NCBI GenBank assembly: GCA_027491255.1
Contig: JAIXWM010000132.1
Span: forward strand, 32,084 to 96,083
Length of the DNA stretch: 64,000 bases
Direction: 5' to 3'
Source of the DNA: Rubrivivax sp.
GTDB lineage: Bacteria > Pseudomonadota > Gammaproteobacteria > Burkholderiales > Burkholderiaceae_C
The stretch's first letter is position 1. Every line of letters begins with the position of its first letter. This document shows, piece by piece, positions 1 to 10,688 of the stretch. The notes below the pieces were generated by a model that ran no database searches, was not told the DNA's origin, and saw only the letters and a program-made list of their open reading frames with translations. The position numbers were made by a program, and so were the translations under genes.

Positions 1-795
1 GGGCGTGCCGGCTGCGGCCATCGCTCCGATGACGCCGGAGAAATCAAAGCCGGGGATCGTCTCCGCGATGGCCGGAATCTCGGGCGCCTGGCTGGAGCGT
101 GTGGCGGCATTGCTCGCCAGCACCCGCGCCTGCCCGTTCTTCACGAAACCCGCCATCGAGGGGAGCGCCGCCACCGAGAACTCGACCTGTCCGCCGATCA
201 GGGCCGGCGTGGACTGCCCCGAGCCGCGGTAGGGCACGTGGCGGATGTCGAGGTTGAGCGCCGCTTTCAGCGCCTCCATCGTCAGGTGGTGCGTGCTGCC
301 GATGCCCGAGGAGCCGTAGGCGAACTCGCCCGGCTTGGACCGCGCCAGCGCGACGAACTCCTGGAAAGTGTTGACGCCGGTCTTCGGGTGCGCAACGACG
401 AACAGCGGCGAGCGCGCGATCAGCGCCGCCGGCAGGATGTCGACCCCATAGCGGTAGGGCATGGCCTTGTTCACCAGCGGCGTGATCGACAGCATCGAGC
501 CGTCGGACACGATGTAGGAGTGCCCGTCGCCAGGGCTGCTCTGCTGCAGCGCCTGCCAGGCCACCACGCCGTTGCCACCCGGCTTGTTCTCGACCACGAC
601 GTTCTGACCCAGACGCTCGGTCAGGCGCTGCGCGACCACGCGCGCCACCGTGTCGGGCAGGCCGCCCGGCGCATAGGGCACGATGAACTTCACCGGCTTG
701 CTCGGCCAGGGGGCCTGGGCCTGGGCCAGGCCCGTGGACAAGGCGAGGAAGGCGCCCGCGGCGCAGGCAAGGGCTATCAGGTTTCTGCGGTGCAT
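1..795 (-). CDS. Bug-family tripartite tricarboxylate transporter receptor (C-terminus cut off)
   Basis: This is a periplasmic solute-binding protein of the Bug/TctC family, which captures small organic acids for TctAB-type permeases or sensing. Translation from the ATG at 795 gives a signal peptide (MHRRNLIALACAAGAFLAL, processed near AQAQA). The family core follows, with the motifs KFIVPYAPGGLPDTVAR, NKPGGNGVVA, YGSSGIGSTHHL and HVPYRGSGQ. The frame is still open at base 1, so about 60 C-terminal residues (of the usual 320 or so) lie outside the window. No permease genes are nearby, which is typical of the expanded Bug families of Burkholderiales. The ligand cannot be read from sequence. 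Confidence 0.93.
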   Translation of the reverse strand, partial: MHRRNLIALACAAGAFLALSTGLAQAQAPWPSKPVKFIVPYAPGGLPDTVARVVAQRLTERLGQNVVVENKPGGNGVVAWQALQQSSPGDGHSYIVSDGSMLSITPLVNKAMPYRYGVDILPAALIARSPLFVVAHPKTGVNTFQEFVALARSKPGEFAYGSSGIGSTHHLTMEALKAALNLDIRHVPYRGSGQSTPALIGGQVEFSVAALPSMAGFVKNGQARVLASNAATRSSQAPEIPAIAETIPGFDFSGVIGAMAAAGTP

Positions 796-959
796 GAGGG
801 ATCCTCGGGAGTGGAACGGGTGCCGGATCCGCGGTGGCCGGCGCAGCAGCCCGCGACCGGGCTTGCTCGATAATCGGGCCGCGCGTATGTCCTGGTGTCG
901 AGGCGGGAAACCCGTGACTGTAGCGAACCGCTGTCCAGGCCCGCGTCCCCAAGACCTCC

Positions 960-1928
960 ATGTCCACGCAGAACACTCCCCTGATCGTGCGCGTCGCACG
1001 CGCGGAACCAGCCGCCCGCGACATCCAGCTCTTCGAGTTGCGGGCGCCGGACGGCGGTGAACTGCCCCCCTTCACCGCCGGCGCGCACCTGCGCGTGAAG
1101 ACGCCCGCGGGCGACCAGCGCCACTATTCGCTTTGCAACGACCCGGCCGAACGAGACCGGTACTGCATCGCCGTGAAGCGCGAAGCTGCGGGGCGCGGCG
1201 GCTCCCGCAGCCTGGTCGACGGGGTGTACGCGGGCGATCTGCTCGAAGTCTGCGCGCCCCAGAACCAGTTCGAGCTCGACCCACGCGCGCGCAGCCTGCT
1301 CCTGGTGGCCGGCGGCATCGGCCTGACACCGCTGATGGCGATGGCACGCGCCCTGCGGGCCGAGGGCACGCGCCGGTTTCGTCTGGTGGTGCTGACGCGC
1401 GACGAAGCGTCCACACCCTTCCTGGACGAGTTGCGCAGCCCCGAATTCGCACCCCACGTCACGCTCCACCATGACGGCGGTGACCCGGCCCGCAGCCTCG
1501 ATCTGTGGCCGCTGCTCGAGAAGCCCGGCAGCGCCACGGGCGTGCACGTCTATTGCTGCGGCCCCAAGCCGCTGATGGACGCGGTGCGCGACATGACCGG
1601 GCACTGGAGTTCGGCCGCCGTGCACTTCGAGAGCTTCGGGGCCGACACCGCACCGCGCGCCGAGGACACCGCCTTCGAGGTGCAGTTGGCGCGCAGCGGC
1701 CGCTGCCTGACCGTGCCGCCCGGGCGCACGCTGCTGCAGACCCTGCGCGAGCAAGGCCTGGAGGTGCCCTCCTCCTGCGAAAGCGGCACCTGCGGCTCCT
1801 GCCGCACCGGGCTGCTCGGCGGCGAGGCCGACCACCGCGACCTGGTGCTGCTGGACGAGCAGAAGTCTTCGCAGATCATGGTCTGCGTGTCGCGCGCCGC
1901 GCGCGGCCCGCTGGTCCTGGACCTGTGA
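960..1928 (+). CDS. PDR/VanB-type FMN- and [2Fe-2S]-containing oxygenase reductase
   Basis: At 322 aa this has the usual length and order of the phthalate dioxygenase reductase / vanillate demethylase reductase family. An FMN domain carries the RHYSL motif (54-58). A nucleotide domain (about 105-225) has VAGGIGLTPLMAM, and a C-terminal plant-type ferredoxin has CESGTCGSCRTG plus a fourth Cys in MVCVSRA. Such proteins pass electrons from NAD(P)H to a Rieske-type oxygenase. No oxygenase alpha subunit is visible next to it, so the partner is unknown. It overlaps the next gene by four bases (GTGA), so the two are translationally coupled. It is divergent from the Bug receptor at 795. Confidence 0.93.
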   Translation: MSTQNTPLIVRVARAEPAARDIQLFELRAPDGGELPPFTAGAHLRVKTPAGDQRHYSLCNDPAERDRYCIAVKREAAGRGGSRSLVDGVYAGDLLEVCAPQNQFELDPRARSLLLVAGGIGLTPLMAMARALRAEGTRRFRLVVLTRDEASTPFLDELRSPEFAPHVTLHHDGGDPARSLDLWPLLEKPGSATGVHVYCCGPKPLMDAVRDMTGHWSSAAVHFESFGADTAPRAEDTAFEVQLARSGRCLTVPPGRTLLQTLREQGLEVPSSCESGTCGSCRTGLLGGEADHRDLVLLDEQKSSQIMVCVSRAARGPLVLDL

Positions 1929-3166
1929 GGCTCCAGCCTTTGCCGGCCCACGCGTCGGCCCCGCTGCGCATCGGCGTCGTCGGTCTCGGGCGCGCCTTCA
2001 CGCTGATGCTGCCGACCTTCGAGCAGGACCCGCGCGTGCGCCTCGTGGCGGCACACGACCCGCGCCCCGGCGCGCAGGCTGCGTTCACGGCGCGCTTCGG
2101 CGGTCGCGCGCACGACAGCGCCGAGGCCGTCTGCGCCGACCCCGCGGTCGAGTGGGTCTACGTGGCCACGCCGCACCAGATGCATGCCGAACATGCGGTG
2201 CAGGCTGCACGCCACGGCAAGCACGTCCTGGTCGAAAAGCCGATGGCACTGAGCCTGGAGGACTGCACGCGCATGATCGAGGCCTGCGCGCAGGCAGGCA
2301 CCCAGCTCCTTGTCGGCCACAGCCACAGCTTCAACGCACCCGTGCTGCGCGCGCGCCGGCTCATCGACAGCGGCCGCTTCGGGGCCGTTCGCATGCTGCA
2401 CGCCATGCAGTACACCGACTTCCTCTACCGGCCGCGCCGGCCCGAGGAACTCGACACGGCGCGGGGCGGTGGCGTGGCCTTCAGCCAGGCGGCGCACCAG
2501 GTCGACATCGTGCGGCTGCTGGCCGGAAGCCCGGTCGAGCGCGTGCGCGCCTACACCGGCCGCTGGGATCCGCAAAGACCCACCGAGGGCGCCTACAGCG
2601 CCCTGCTCGGCTTTGCCGGCGGCGCTTTCGCGAGCCTGACCTACAACGGCTACGGCCACTACGACACCGACGCGCTCATGGAAGGCGTCGGCGAAATGGG
2701 CCGACCCAAACCCGCCGGCGCGCACCAGCGCACCCGGGCACGCCTGCAATCGGTGCTGGAGGCCGCAGGCCCCGAAGGCGCCGCAGCGGCCGAAGCAGCC
2801 GAGGCCGCCCTGAAGGCCGAGCGCAACTTCGGCGGCAGCCTCCACGAGGCTGCGCCCGCCGACGCACCCGAGGCCTGCCAGCACTTCGGACCCGTCATCG
2901 TCAGCTGCGAGCGCGCCGACCTGCGGCTGACGCCCCACGGCGTCGAGGTGATCGACCTCAGCGGCACCCGCTTCGAGCCGGCACCGGTGCCGGCTGTCCC
3001 GCGCGCCGAGGTGATCGACGAACTCTGGGCCGTCGCACGCGAGGGCGCGGCCCCCGTGCACGGCGGCGCCTGGTCGCGCGACACGCTGGCCGTGTGCCTG
3101 GCCATGCTGGAATCCCAGCGCCTGGGCACCGACGTCGCGCCGGCGCTTCAGGGGGCTCCGGCCTGA
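1925..3166 (+). CDS. Gfo/Idh/MocA-family NAD(P)-dependent oxidoreductase
   Basis: The start is the GTG at 1925, inside a GTGA overlap with the stop of the reductase; the frame is open further upstream but only as a shadow of that gene. The 413-aa product has the Rossmann motif RIGVVGLGRAF near residue 15, the family motif HVLVEKPMA and the His region AAHQVDIVRLL. A C-terminal beta-sheet substrate domain follows. Members oxidise or reduce sugars, inositols or phthalate-type dihydrodiols. Coupling to a VanB-like reductase hints at aromatic catabolism (phthalate dihydrodiol dehydrogenases belong here), but that is inference. An Ala/Glu-rich stretch near 285-310 lengthens it relative to the usual 340-380 aa. 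Confidence 0.88.
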   Translation: MRLQPLPAHASAPLRIGVVGLGRAFTLMLPTFEQDPRVRLVAAHDPRPGAQAAFTARFGGRAHDSAEAVCADPAVEWVYVATPHQMHAEHAVQAARHGKHVLVEKPMALSLEDCTRMIEACAQAGTQLLVGHSHSFNAPVLRARRLIDSGRFGAVRMLHAMQYTDFLYRPRRPEELDTARGGGVAFSQAAHQVDIVRLLAGSPVERVRAYTGRWDPQRPTEGAYSALLGFAGGAFASLTYNGYGHYDTDALMEGVGEMGRPKPAGAHQRTRARLQSVLEAAGPEGAAAAEAAEAALKAERNFGGSLHEAAPADAPEACQHFGPVIVSCERADLRLTPHGVEVIDLSGTRFEPAPVPAVPRAEVIDELWAVAREGAAPVHGGAWSRDTLAVCLAMLESQRLGTDVAPALQGAPA

Positions 3167-3486
3167 GCGCGGACGCGCAACTGGTCTGAACGCGAACGCG
3201 CGCAGGCGCGGCTGGCCTCCTGGCGCGCTCCCTCCCCCCCGGGAAACGGCGGGCCTCAGAGACCAAGCTGGAGGTCATCGGCACATCGGCGACAGCGTTG
3301 CCCCCTGCGCAAGGCCCCTTCGCCTAGAATCAAACAGTCCGGACCTTCCAGTCGCCCGGGCAGCGCCGAACCCGGCGCACTCCCCTGACCCTCGCGCCTT
3401 CGGACTGGTGGGACCCGCGTGCAACACACGCCGGGCTCACGGCAGGCAGCGAACCACGGCCCCCCCCCACACGGGCCTTTCCGCGA
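3167..3486. other. 320-bp gap with rhlE leader
   Basis: No coding signal is seen. A possible -10 box TAGAAT lies at 3325-3330, about 160 bases ahead of the rhlE start, but a well-placed -35 is not obvious (a TTGCCC at 3298 is too far away). If used, it would give rhlE a long 5' leader. A run of nine C lies close to the rhlE start. Confidence 0.35.
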
Positions 3487-4866
3487 ATGAACTTCACTGA
3501 ACTCGGCCTGGCCGAGCCGCTCCTGCGCGCCGTGCGCGACCAGGGCTACGACATCCCCACCCCGATCCAGGCGCAGGCGATCCCGGCTGTGCTGAAAGGC
3601 GGCGACCTGATGGCCGGCGCGCAGACCGGCACCGGCAAGACCGCCGGCTTCACGCTGCCGATGCTGCACCGCCTGGCAGCCCAGGGCCCCAAGCGCGACG
3701 CAAGGGGCCGTGTTGCCATCCGCGCGCTCATCCTCACCCCCACGCGCGAACTGGCCGCGCAGGTCGAGGAGAGCGTGCGCACCTACGGCAAGTACCTGCC
3801 GCTGACGAGCATGGTGATGTTCGGCGGCGTGGGCATGCAGCCGCAGGTCGACCGCCTGCGCAAGGGTGTGGACATCCTGGTGGCCACGCCCGGGCGGCTG
3901 CTCGACCACCATCAGCAGGGCACCCTCGACCTGAAGCATGTGGAGATCTTCGTCCTCGACGAGGCCGACCGCATGCTGGACATGGGCTTCATCCACGACA
4001 TCAAGAAGGTCCTGGCCATCCTGCCGGTCCAGAAGCAGAGCCTGCTGTTCTCGGCCACCTTCAGCGACGACATCAAGGCCCTGGCCGACCGCCTGCTGAA
4101 CCAGCCGGCGCTGATCGAGGTGGCACGTCGCAACGCCACCGCCGACACGATCGCGCAGAAGGTCCACCCCGTGGGCCGTGAGCGCAAGAAGGAGTTGCTG
4201 GCGCACCTGATCAAGGGCGGCGACTGGCACCAGGTGCTGGTGTTCACGCGCATGAAGCACGGCGCGAACCGGCTCACCGAGTACCTGAACGACCACGGCA
4301 TCAGCGCCATGGCCATCCACGGCAACAAGAGCCAGGGTGCACGCACCAAGGCGCTGGCCGACTTCAAGAGCGGCGACCTGCAGGTGCTGGTGGCCACCGA
4401 CATCGCCGCGCGCGGCATCGACATCGACCAGTTGCCGCACGTCGTCAACTTCGAGCTGCCCAACGTGCCCGAGGACTACGTGCACCGCATCGGCCGCACC
4501 GGCCGTGCCGGGGCGACCGGCGAGGCCGTCTCGCTGGTGTGCGTGGACGAGGACATCTTCCTGCGCGACATCGAGAAGCTGATCAGGCGCAGCATCCCGC
4601 GCGAAACAGTCCCCGGCTTCGAGCCGCCCGCGGGTGAGAAAGCCGAACCCATCGTCCTCGGGCGCATGACCATCGGCGTCGGCGGCACGCGCCGGGGTGG
4701 TGGTGGCGGGGGTGGCGGTGGTGGTCGCCCGCACTCGGGGTCGGGCGCCGGCCGCCCGGGCTCTGGATCTCGGCCCGCATCTGCAGGCGGGCGACCTGGC
4801 GGCGGCGGCGGTGGCGGCGGACGCCCCGGCGGCCCGGCCCGGCCCGGCGGAAGCGGCCGTCGCTGA
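3487..4866 (+). CDS. rhlE: DEAD-box ATP-dependent RNA helicase RhlE
   Basis: This 459-aa protein unwinds short RNA duplexes in ribosome maturation and RNA turnover. All helicase motifs are present in order: Q motif ([13 protein letters not shown]), I (AQTGTGKT), Ia (PTRELAAQ), TPGRLLD, II ([11 protein letters not shown]), III (SATF), then [11 protein letters not shown] and [10 protein letters not shown]. The C-terminal tail from about residue 400 is almost only Gly with Arg, Pro and Ser, an unstructured RNA-binding extension typical of RhlE in Burkholderiales. The Gly runs come from long G-rich tracts (about 4695-4860). It is monocistronic by position. Confidence 0.96.
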   Translation: MNFTELGLAEPLLRAVRDQGYDIPTPIQAQAIPAVLKGGDLMAGAQTGTGKTAGFTLPMLHRLAAQGPKRDARGRVAIRALILTPTRELAAQVEESVRTYGKYLPLTSMVMFGGVGMQPQVDRLRKGVDILVATPGRLLDHHQQGTLDLKHVEIFVLDEADRMLDMGFIHDIKKVLAILPVQKQSLLFSATFSDDIKALADRLLNQPALIEVARRNATADTIAQKVHPVGRERKKELLAHLIKGGDWHQVLVFTRMKHGANRLTEYLNDHGISAMAIHGNKSQGARTKALADFKSGDLQVLVATDIAARGIDIDQLPHVVNFELPNVPEDYVHRIGRTGRAGATGEAVSLVCVDEDIFLRDIEKLIRRSIPRETVPGFEPPAGEKAEPIVLGRMTIGVGGTRRGGGGGGGGGGRPHSGSGAGRPGSGSRPASAGGRPGGGGGGGGRPGGPARPGGSGRR

Positions 4867-4940
4867 GCCTGCGAAGAGTTCCCCGCCCGGGCCCGATCTG
4901 GGTCTGGTGAGCGCCCGGTAAGGGCCCGGTCAGGGCTTGG

Positions 4941-6458
<1,518 letters not shown>

Positions 6459-6617
6459 TGCTGGATCCTTTCCAAGCGGGCTTGCGGTCCGGCCGGAACC
6501 GCCATGGCAGCTTACCAGGGCCATGCCCGACGCACACAGGTGCGCGCGTCGATAAGCCCCTTCATTTCCGCCCACGCGCGCGTCGGCCGCGGACGCGCAA
6601 CCCGCGCAGCCGGCGCT

Positions 6618-7316
6618 TCAGGCCACGCGCACGCTGATCTCGCCCAGGCCGTCGATGCCGCCGCGCATGGTCTGGCCGCGCGCCACGGCGCCAACCCCTT
6701 CGGGCGTGCCGGTGTAGACCAGGTCGCCGGGCACGAGTTCGAAGTACTCCGACAGGGTGGAGACCGTCTCCGCGACCGACCAGATCAGGTGCTTGACCGT
6801 GCTGCGCTGGCGGTCGACGCCATCGACCTGCAGCCAGATCTGCGCGTCATGGACTGCGGGCACGCTGGCCGCCGGGTGCAGCAGGCCGATAGGCGCGGAC
6901 TGGTCGAAGGCCTTGGCCACATCCCAGGGCCGGCCCTTGTCGCGCAGTTGGAACTGCAGGTCGCGCCGCGTCATGTCCAGACCCACCGCGTAGCCGAACA
7001 CATGCTCGAGCGCGGTGTCCACCGGGATGTTGCGCCCCCCGCGGCCGATGGCCAGCACGAGTTCGATCTCGTGGTGGAAGTTGGCGGTGCGCGGCGGGTA
7101 GGCGATCTCGGCCGTCTGCCCGGGAGCGGCAACGACGATCGCGTCGGCCGGCTTGCAGAAGAAGAACGGCGGCTCCCGGTCGGGGTCGAAACCCATTTCG
7201 CGGGCGTGCGCGGCGTAGTTGCGGCCCACGCAGTAGATGCGGCGCACCGGGAAGACGGCGCCGCTGCCGGCCACGGGCACGGTGACGGCGGGAACGGGCG
7301 AGACGGCGTAGTTCAT
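6618..7316 (-). CDS. Fumarylacetoacetate hydrolase (FAH) family protein
   Basis: This 232-aa single-domain FAH protein starts RIYCVGRNYAAHARE and carries the metal-binding cluster (FHHEIELVLAIG, then YAVGLDMTRRDLQ) and the C-terminal VYTGTPEGVG. The short form (about 220-230 aa) includes acylpyruvases, oxaloacetate decarboxylases and fumarylpyruvate hydrolases; it cleaves a C-C bond in a 2,4-diketo acid using Mg2+ or Mn2+. It is divergent from the MarR regulator at 7418, which probably controls it. A maleylpyruvate/gentisate-type substrate is plausible, but no dioxygenase lies alongside. Confidence 0.9.
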   Translation of the reverse strand: MNYAVSPVPAVTVPVAGSGAVFPVRRIYCVGRNYAAHAREMGFDPDREPPFFFCKPADAIVVAAPGQTAEIAYPPRTANFHHEIELVLAIGRGGRNIPVDTALEHVFGYAVGLDMTRRDLQFQLRDKGRPWDVAKAFDQSAPIGLLHPAASVPAVHDAQIWLQVDGVDRQRSTVKHLIWSVAETVSTLSEYFELVPGDLVYTGTPEGVGAVARGQTMRGGIDGLGEISVRVA

Positions 7317-7417
7317 CGGAAAGATCCTGTCAGCATGCTGAATATCACCATAATGACTGTATCAGGCTGCAGACTCGGGCTGCGCCGATCCGCCTCACGA
7401 CCAGCGACCCGCACCAC
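7317..7417. promoter_or_regulatory. Divergent FAH/MarR promoter region
   Basis: This 101-bp region between two divergent genes is clearly more AT-rich than its surroundings around 7340-7362. It contains the palindrome CAGCATGCTG (7331-7340) and the imperfect inverted pair TCACCATAATGA (7345-7356). MarR proteins usually bind such palindromes in the shared promoter. The exact operator is a guess. Confidence 0.35.
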
Positions 7418-7900
7418 ATGTCCGCGCCCCCACCCTGCCCGGCCCTGGAACAGCAGCCCGGCCACCTGATACGCCGCCTGCAGCAGATCGCCGTGGCGCT
7501 GTTCATGGACGAAACGCAGGCGCTGGACCTGACCCCGGTGCAGTTCGCCGCGCTCGCCGCCGCGCAAGGCCAACCCGGCATGGACCAGCGCACGCTCGCG
7601 CGCGTCATCGGCTTCGACACCTCGACCACCGGGGGCGTGATCGACCGGCTGGAGGCACGCGGCCTGCTGCGCCGCCAGCCCGCGCCCGAGGACCGGCGCG
7701 TGCGCCGCATCCACGTCACACCGCAGGGCGAGGCGGTGCTCGGGCAGGCGGTGCCCGCGATGCTGCAGGCCCAGCAGCGCATCGTCGGCCCGCTCGGGCC
7801 GGCCGAGCGGACGCAGTTCATCGGCCTGCTGCAAGCGCTGGTCACCGCGCACGAGGGTGATGCTGGAGGCCCGGTGCGGCCCGCCAGGCGCACAGGCTAG
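7418..7900 (+). CDS. MarR-family transcriptional regulator
   Basis: This 160-aa winged-helix regulator has the recognition helix in RTLARVIGFDTSTTGGVIDRL and the wing RRQPAPEDRRVRRIHVTPQG, both typical of MarR/HpaR-type repressors of aromatic-acid pathways. Its divergent placement from the FAH gene, 101 bp away, makes that gene the natural target. The likely inducer is a phenolic or organic acid. The metallo-hydrolase gene downstream, 41 bp away, may be cotranscribed by chance. Confidence 0.92.
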   Translation: MSAPPPCPALEQQPGHLIRRLQQIAVALFMDETQALDLTPVQFAALAAAQGQPGMDQRTLARVIGFDTSTTGGVIDRLEARGLLRRQPAPEDRRVRRIHVTPQGEAVLGQAVPAMLQAQQRIVGPLGPAERTQFIGLLQALVTAHEGDAGGPVRPARRTG

Positions 7901-7941
7901 ACGCCTCGCAGATTCGACGCAGACCCCACCAGGAGCCGACG

Positions 7942-9498
7942 ATGCGCATCACCTTCCTCGGCGCGGCCGACACCGTGACCGGCTCGCGCCACCTGGTGGA
8001 AATCGGCGGCCGGCGCGTGCTGCTGGACTGCGGCATGTTCCAGGGCTTCAAGGTCTTCCGCGAGCGCAACTGGACCCCGCCCGAACCCGCGCTGCACGGG
8101 CTGGATGCGGTGGTGTTGAGCCACGCCCACCTGGACCACTGCGGCTGGCTGCCCGTGCTGATGCGCCACTGCGCGCCCGCCAGCGTCTACGCTTCGCCGG
8201 CCACGCGCGACCTGGCCGAGGTGCTGCTGCTGGACAGCGCGCACCTGCAGGAGGAGGACGCCCGGCGCGCCAACCGCCTGGGCTACTCCCGTCACGCGAA
8301 GGCGCTCCCCCTGTACACGACCGCCGAGGCCCGGCGCACGATCGGACGTATCCGCGCGCTCGAGCCCGGCGTGGCCCATGCGCTGGACGGCGCGGCACCA
8401 GTGCCCGCCCGCGCCAGGGCCCACGCCGCCGCGACCGTCCGCGGGCAAGCGACAGCACCTGCACCGAGCCCATCCGCGGCTGCGACCACGGCTGCCGGCG
8501 CTGCCGACACCACCCGTGCTGCGGGTCCTTGGGCCGAGGCCGAGCCCGCAGCCGGCACGAGCCGGCGCCGCGGTGGCTCCAGGCAGGGCGGCGTCCAGGT
8601 GGAACTCACACCTGCCGGCCATCTGCTGGGTGCCTGCTCGGTGACGCTGCGCGCCGGGGGCGAGACGCTCGTGTATTCGGGCGACCTCGGCCGCAGCGCC
8701 GACCTGCTGATGCCACCGCCGCGCCGCATCACGCGCGCCGACGTGCTGATCATCGAATCGACCTACGGCAACCGCCGGCACCCGGCCGAGGACCCGGCGG
8801 AGCGCCTGGGCGCGATCATCCGCTCGACCATCGACCACGGCGGCAGCGTGCTGCTGCCGAGCTTCGCTGTCGGACGGGCGCAGGCGCTGCTGCTGGTATT
8901 GCAGCGGTTGAAGGCCGCGGGCACGCTGCCGCGCGGGCTGCCGATCTTCCTGGACAGCCCGATGGCCGCCCAGGCCACCGCGCTGTACCGCAGCCACCGC
9001 GATCTGCTGCGGGTGGACGGAGGCGAGATCGAGGGCCTGCTCGACGGTGTGCGCGTGGTCACGACGCCGGCGGAGTCCGCGCGCCTGTCGCGGCTGCGCT
9101 ACCCCGCGGTCATCATCTCGGCCAGCGGCATGGCCACCGGCGGGCGCGTGCTGCACCACCTGAAGGCGCTCGCGCCGGACGCGCGCCACCATATCGTCTT
9201 CGCCGGCTTCCAGGTGGCGGGCAGCCGCGGCGCCCGCCTGGTGGCAGGCGCCACCGAGGTCAAGATCCACGGCGAGTACGTGCCCGTGCGCGCGGCCGTC
9301 ACCCACCTCGAGGGCTTCTCGGGCCACGCCGACCGCGACGAGCTCATGGCCTGGCTGCGCGGCTTTCGCACGCCGCCACGCCAGACCTTCGTCGTCCATG
9401 GCGACCCCGAGGCCAGCGACACCCTGCGCATGCGCATCCAGGACGAACTCGGCTGGGCCGTGCGCGTACCGGCACATGGGTCCACCTTCGAACCCTGA
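7942..9498 (+). CDS. Metallo-beta-lactamase-fold RNase/hydrolase with beta-CASP domain
   Basis: The Zn site motif SHAHLDHCGWLPVL, DCGMFQG, a central beta-CASP domain (YSGDLGR through SASGMATGGRVLHHL) and the C-terminal RNA-specificity motif (FSGHADRDELMAWL, FVVHGDP) identify a YSH1/CPSF73-like exonuclease-type protein. At 518 aa it is longer than the usual 450-470 because of an Ala/Pro-rich insertion at about residues 150-215, likely disordered. The start has a strong ribosome site (AGGAG) eight bases upstream. Family members process RNA ends. In bacteria many have no assigned substrate. Confidence 0.93.
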   Translation: MRITFLGAADTVTGSRHLVEIGGRRVLLDCGMFQGFKVFRERNWTPPEPALHGLDAVVLSHAHLDHCGWLPVLMRHCAPASVYASPATRDLAEVLLLDSAHLQEEDARRANRLGYSRHAKALPLYTTAEARRTIGRIRALEPGVAHALDGAAPVPARARAHAAATVRGQATAPAPSPSAAATTAAGAADTTRAAGPWAEAEPAAGTSRRRGGSRQGGVQVELTPAGHLLGACSVTLRAGGETLVYSGDLGRSADLLMPPPRRITRADVLIIESTYGNRRHPAEDPAERLGAIIRSTIDHGGSVLLPSFAVGRAQALLLVLQRLKAAGTLPRGLPIFLDSPMAAQATALYRSHRDLLRVDGGEIEGLLDGVRVVTTPAESARLSRLRYPAVIISASGMATGGRVLHHLKALAPDARHHIVFAGFQVAGSRGARLVAGATEVKIHGEYVPVRAAVTHLEGFSGHADRDELMAWLRGFRTPPRQTFVVHGDPEASDTLRMRIQDELGWAVRVPAHGSTFEP

Positions 9499-9528
9499 GG
9501 CCCTGCGGACGGTGCGTGGGGCTCGATG

Positions 9529-9587
9529 CCGTTCGGGCTGAGCCTGTCGCAGCCCTCGCGGCACTTCGACAAGCTCAGTGCGAACGG
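9529..9587. repeat. REP-like inverted repeat
   Basis: The arms CCGTTCGGGCTGAGCCTGTC and its near-complement (ending TTCGACAAGCTCAGTGCGAACGG, written from TTCG at 9565) face each other across a short spacer and could form a long imperfect hairpin. A second copy is at 26455. It lies in the intergenic region after the metallo-hydrolase. Palindromes of this kind are common between genes in Burkholderiales. Confidence 0.75.
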
Positions 9588-9742
9588 GGGTGTGAGCAAG
9601 CCCTGCGAATGAATGCTTGTGAGCATCCCAGAGCCCGCGCGCAGGGTCCGGCGTTCACGAAAGGACAAGGACTTGGCATATCTGTTTCTCAAGAGCCCAC
9701 CCGCCGTCCGCAGCCGGACCCTGACCGTGGGCCCGGGGCCGG

Positions 9743-10648
9743 TCAGTCGAATGACTGCTCACGCAGCCACTTGGTGGCGACCCACTTCTCGCCCGAGAGC
9801 ACCGGCGCGCCGCCGTGCAGCGTGAGCGTGGAGGCGTGCGGACGGTCGTAGCTGAAGAAGACGGCGCCGCCGCGCACCGGGCCGATGCCGAGGCCGGCGG
9901 AGGGGAAGACCGTGTCGCCGCCGCGCGCAGGCGTGTTCAGGTACATCACGAGCGTGCCCACGCGCTGACCGCCGCGCTCGAGAATGCGCGGCGTGCCGGG
10001 CTTGGCCGGATCGAAGTAGTCATGGTGCGGCTCGTACTGCGCGCCCGGGCGGTAGCGCAGGATCTGAAGGCCTTCGCCACTCTCGACCGGCCAGTTCACG
10101 AGCGCAGCGATCCGGCGCTCGATGCGGTCGATCAACGGCGTCTCGCCGCGCCCGAAGAACATGCCGTCACTGGTGCGCGAGGTGTTGACCTCGGTGCCGC
10201 CGGTGGACGTGTCCACCGTCTCGGAGCGCGCCAGGCGCGGGCGCGCGAGCGCAATCAGGGCGTCGCACTCGTCGCCGGTCAGCAGACCGCCGAACAGCAC
10301 CACGCGCGGCAGGCGCAGGCTCATCAGCACCTGCACCGGGTGCCCGTCGGCCAGGATCACGGTGGCGCCCTCTTGCAGGTCGGGCTCGGGAACCGCAGCC
10401 GCGGCCTGCGCCACGCCGGCTTCGGCCTGGCCCGGCCGGAGTGGCGGCGACACACCCGTACCCGCTTGCAGCGCCTGCAGGTGCTCGCGCAGCGTCTGCT
10501 CCAGGGCCTCGACAGCCACGTCTTCGTGCCAACCGCTGGCCACCATGGCCTTGACCACGTCCTCGGGCATGCAGCCGGCCTGGGCCTGGGCCACGATCCA
10601 CTGGCGCAGTTCCTCGGTGACGACCTGGGTGATGGCGGACGTGTTCAT
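9743..10648 (-). CDS. 2-oxoglutarate/Fe(II) dioxygenase, prolyl 4-hydroxylase-like
   Basis: The 301-aa protein has a C-terminal P4H-type jelly roll. The Fe ligands are His and Asp in YEPHHDYFD and the distal His in TLTLHGG, and the 2-oxoglutarate Lys is in GEKWVATKWLRE. The RxG-type loop RGGDTVFP is also present. The N-terminal 90 residues are helical and Ala/Gln-rich. Bacterial members hydroxylate prolines in proteins (EF-Tu in Pseudomonas is a known case) or other substrates. The target here is unknown. It lies 40 bp upstream of yaaA on the same strand order but is probably transcribed separately. Confidence 0.92.
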   Translation of the reverse strand: MNTSAITQVVTEELRQWIVAQAQAGCMPEDVVKAMVASGWHEDVAVEALEQTLREHLQALQAGTGVSPPLRPGQAEAGVAQAAAAVPEPDLQEGATVILADGHPVQVLMSLRLPRVVLFGGLLTGDECDALIALARPRLARSETVDTSTGGTEVNTSRTSDGMFFGRGETPLIDRIERRIAALVNWPVESGEGLQILRYRPGAQYEPHHDYFDPAKPGTPRILERGGQRVGTLVMYLNTPARGGDTVFPSAGLGIGPVRGGAVFFSYDRPHASTLTLHGGAPVLSGEKWVATKWLREQSFD

Positions 10649-10688
10649 GGCAAGGCCCTGTGCGGGGTGGTGGAACGATCGGCGAAGG

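Noticed and set aside
44..1075. Long minus-strand frame across the first gene
   Set aside because: The sequence is Arg/Pro/Gly-rich shadow; the Bug receptor is read in another frame on the same strand with full motifs and a signal peptide.
4690..4860. G-rich tandem repeats at the end of rhlE as a separate repeat element
   Set aside because: They encode the glycine-rich tail typical of RhlE in related bacteria and are explained by the gene.
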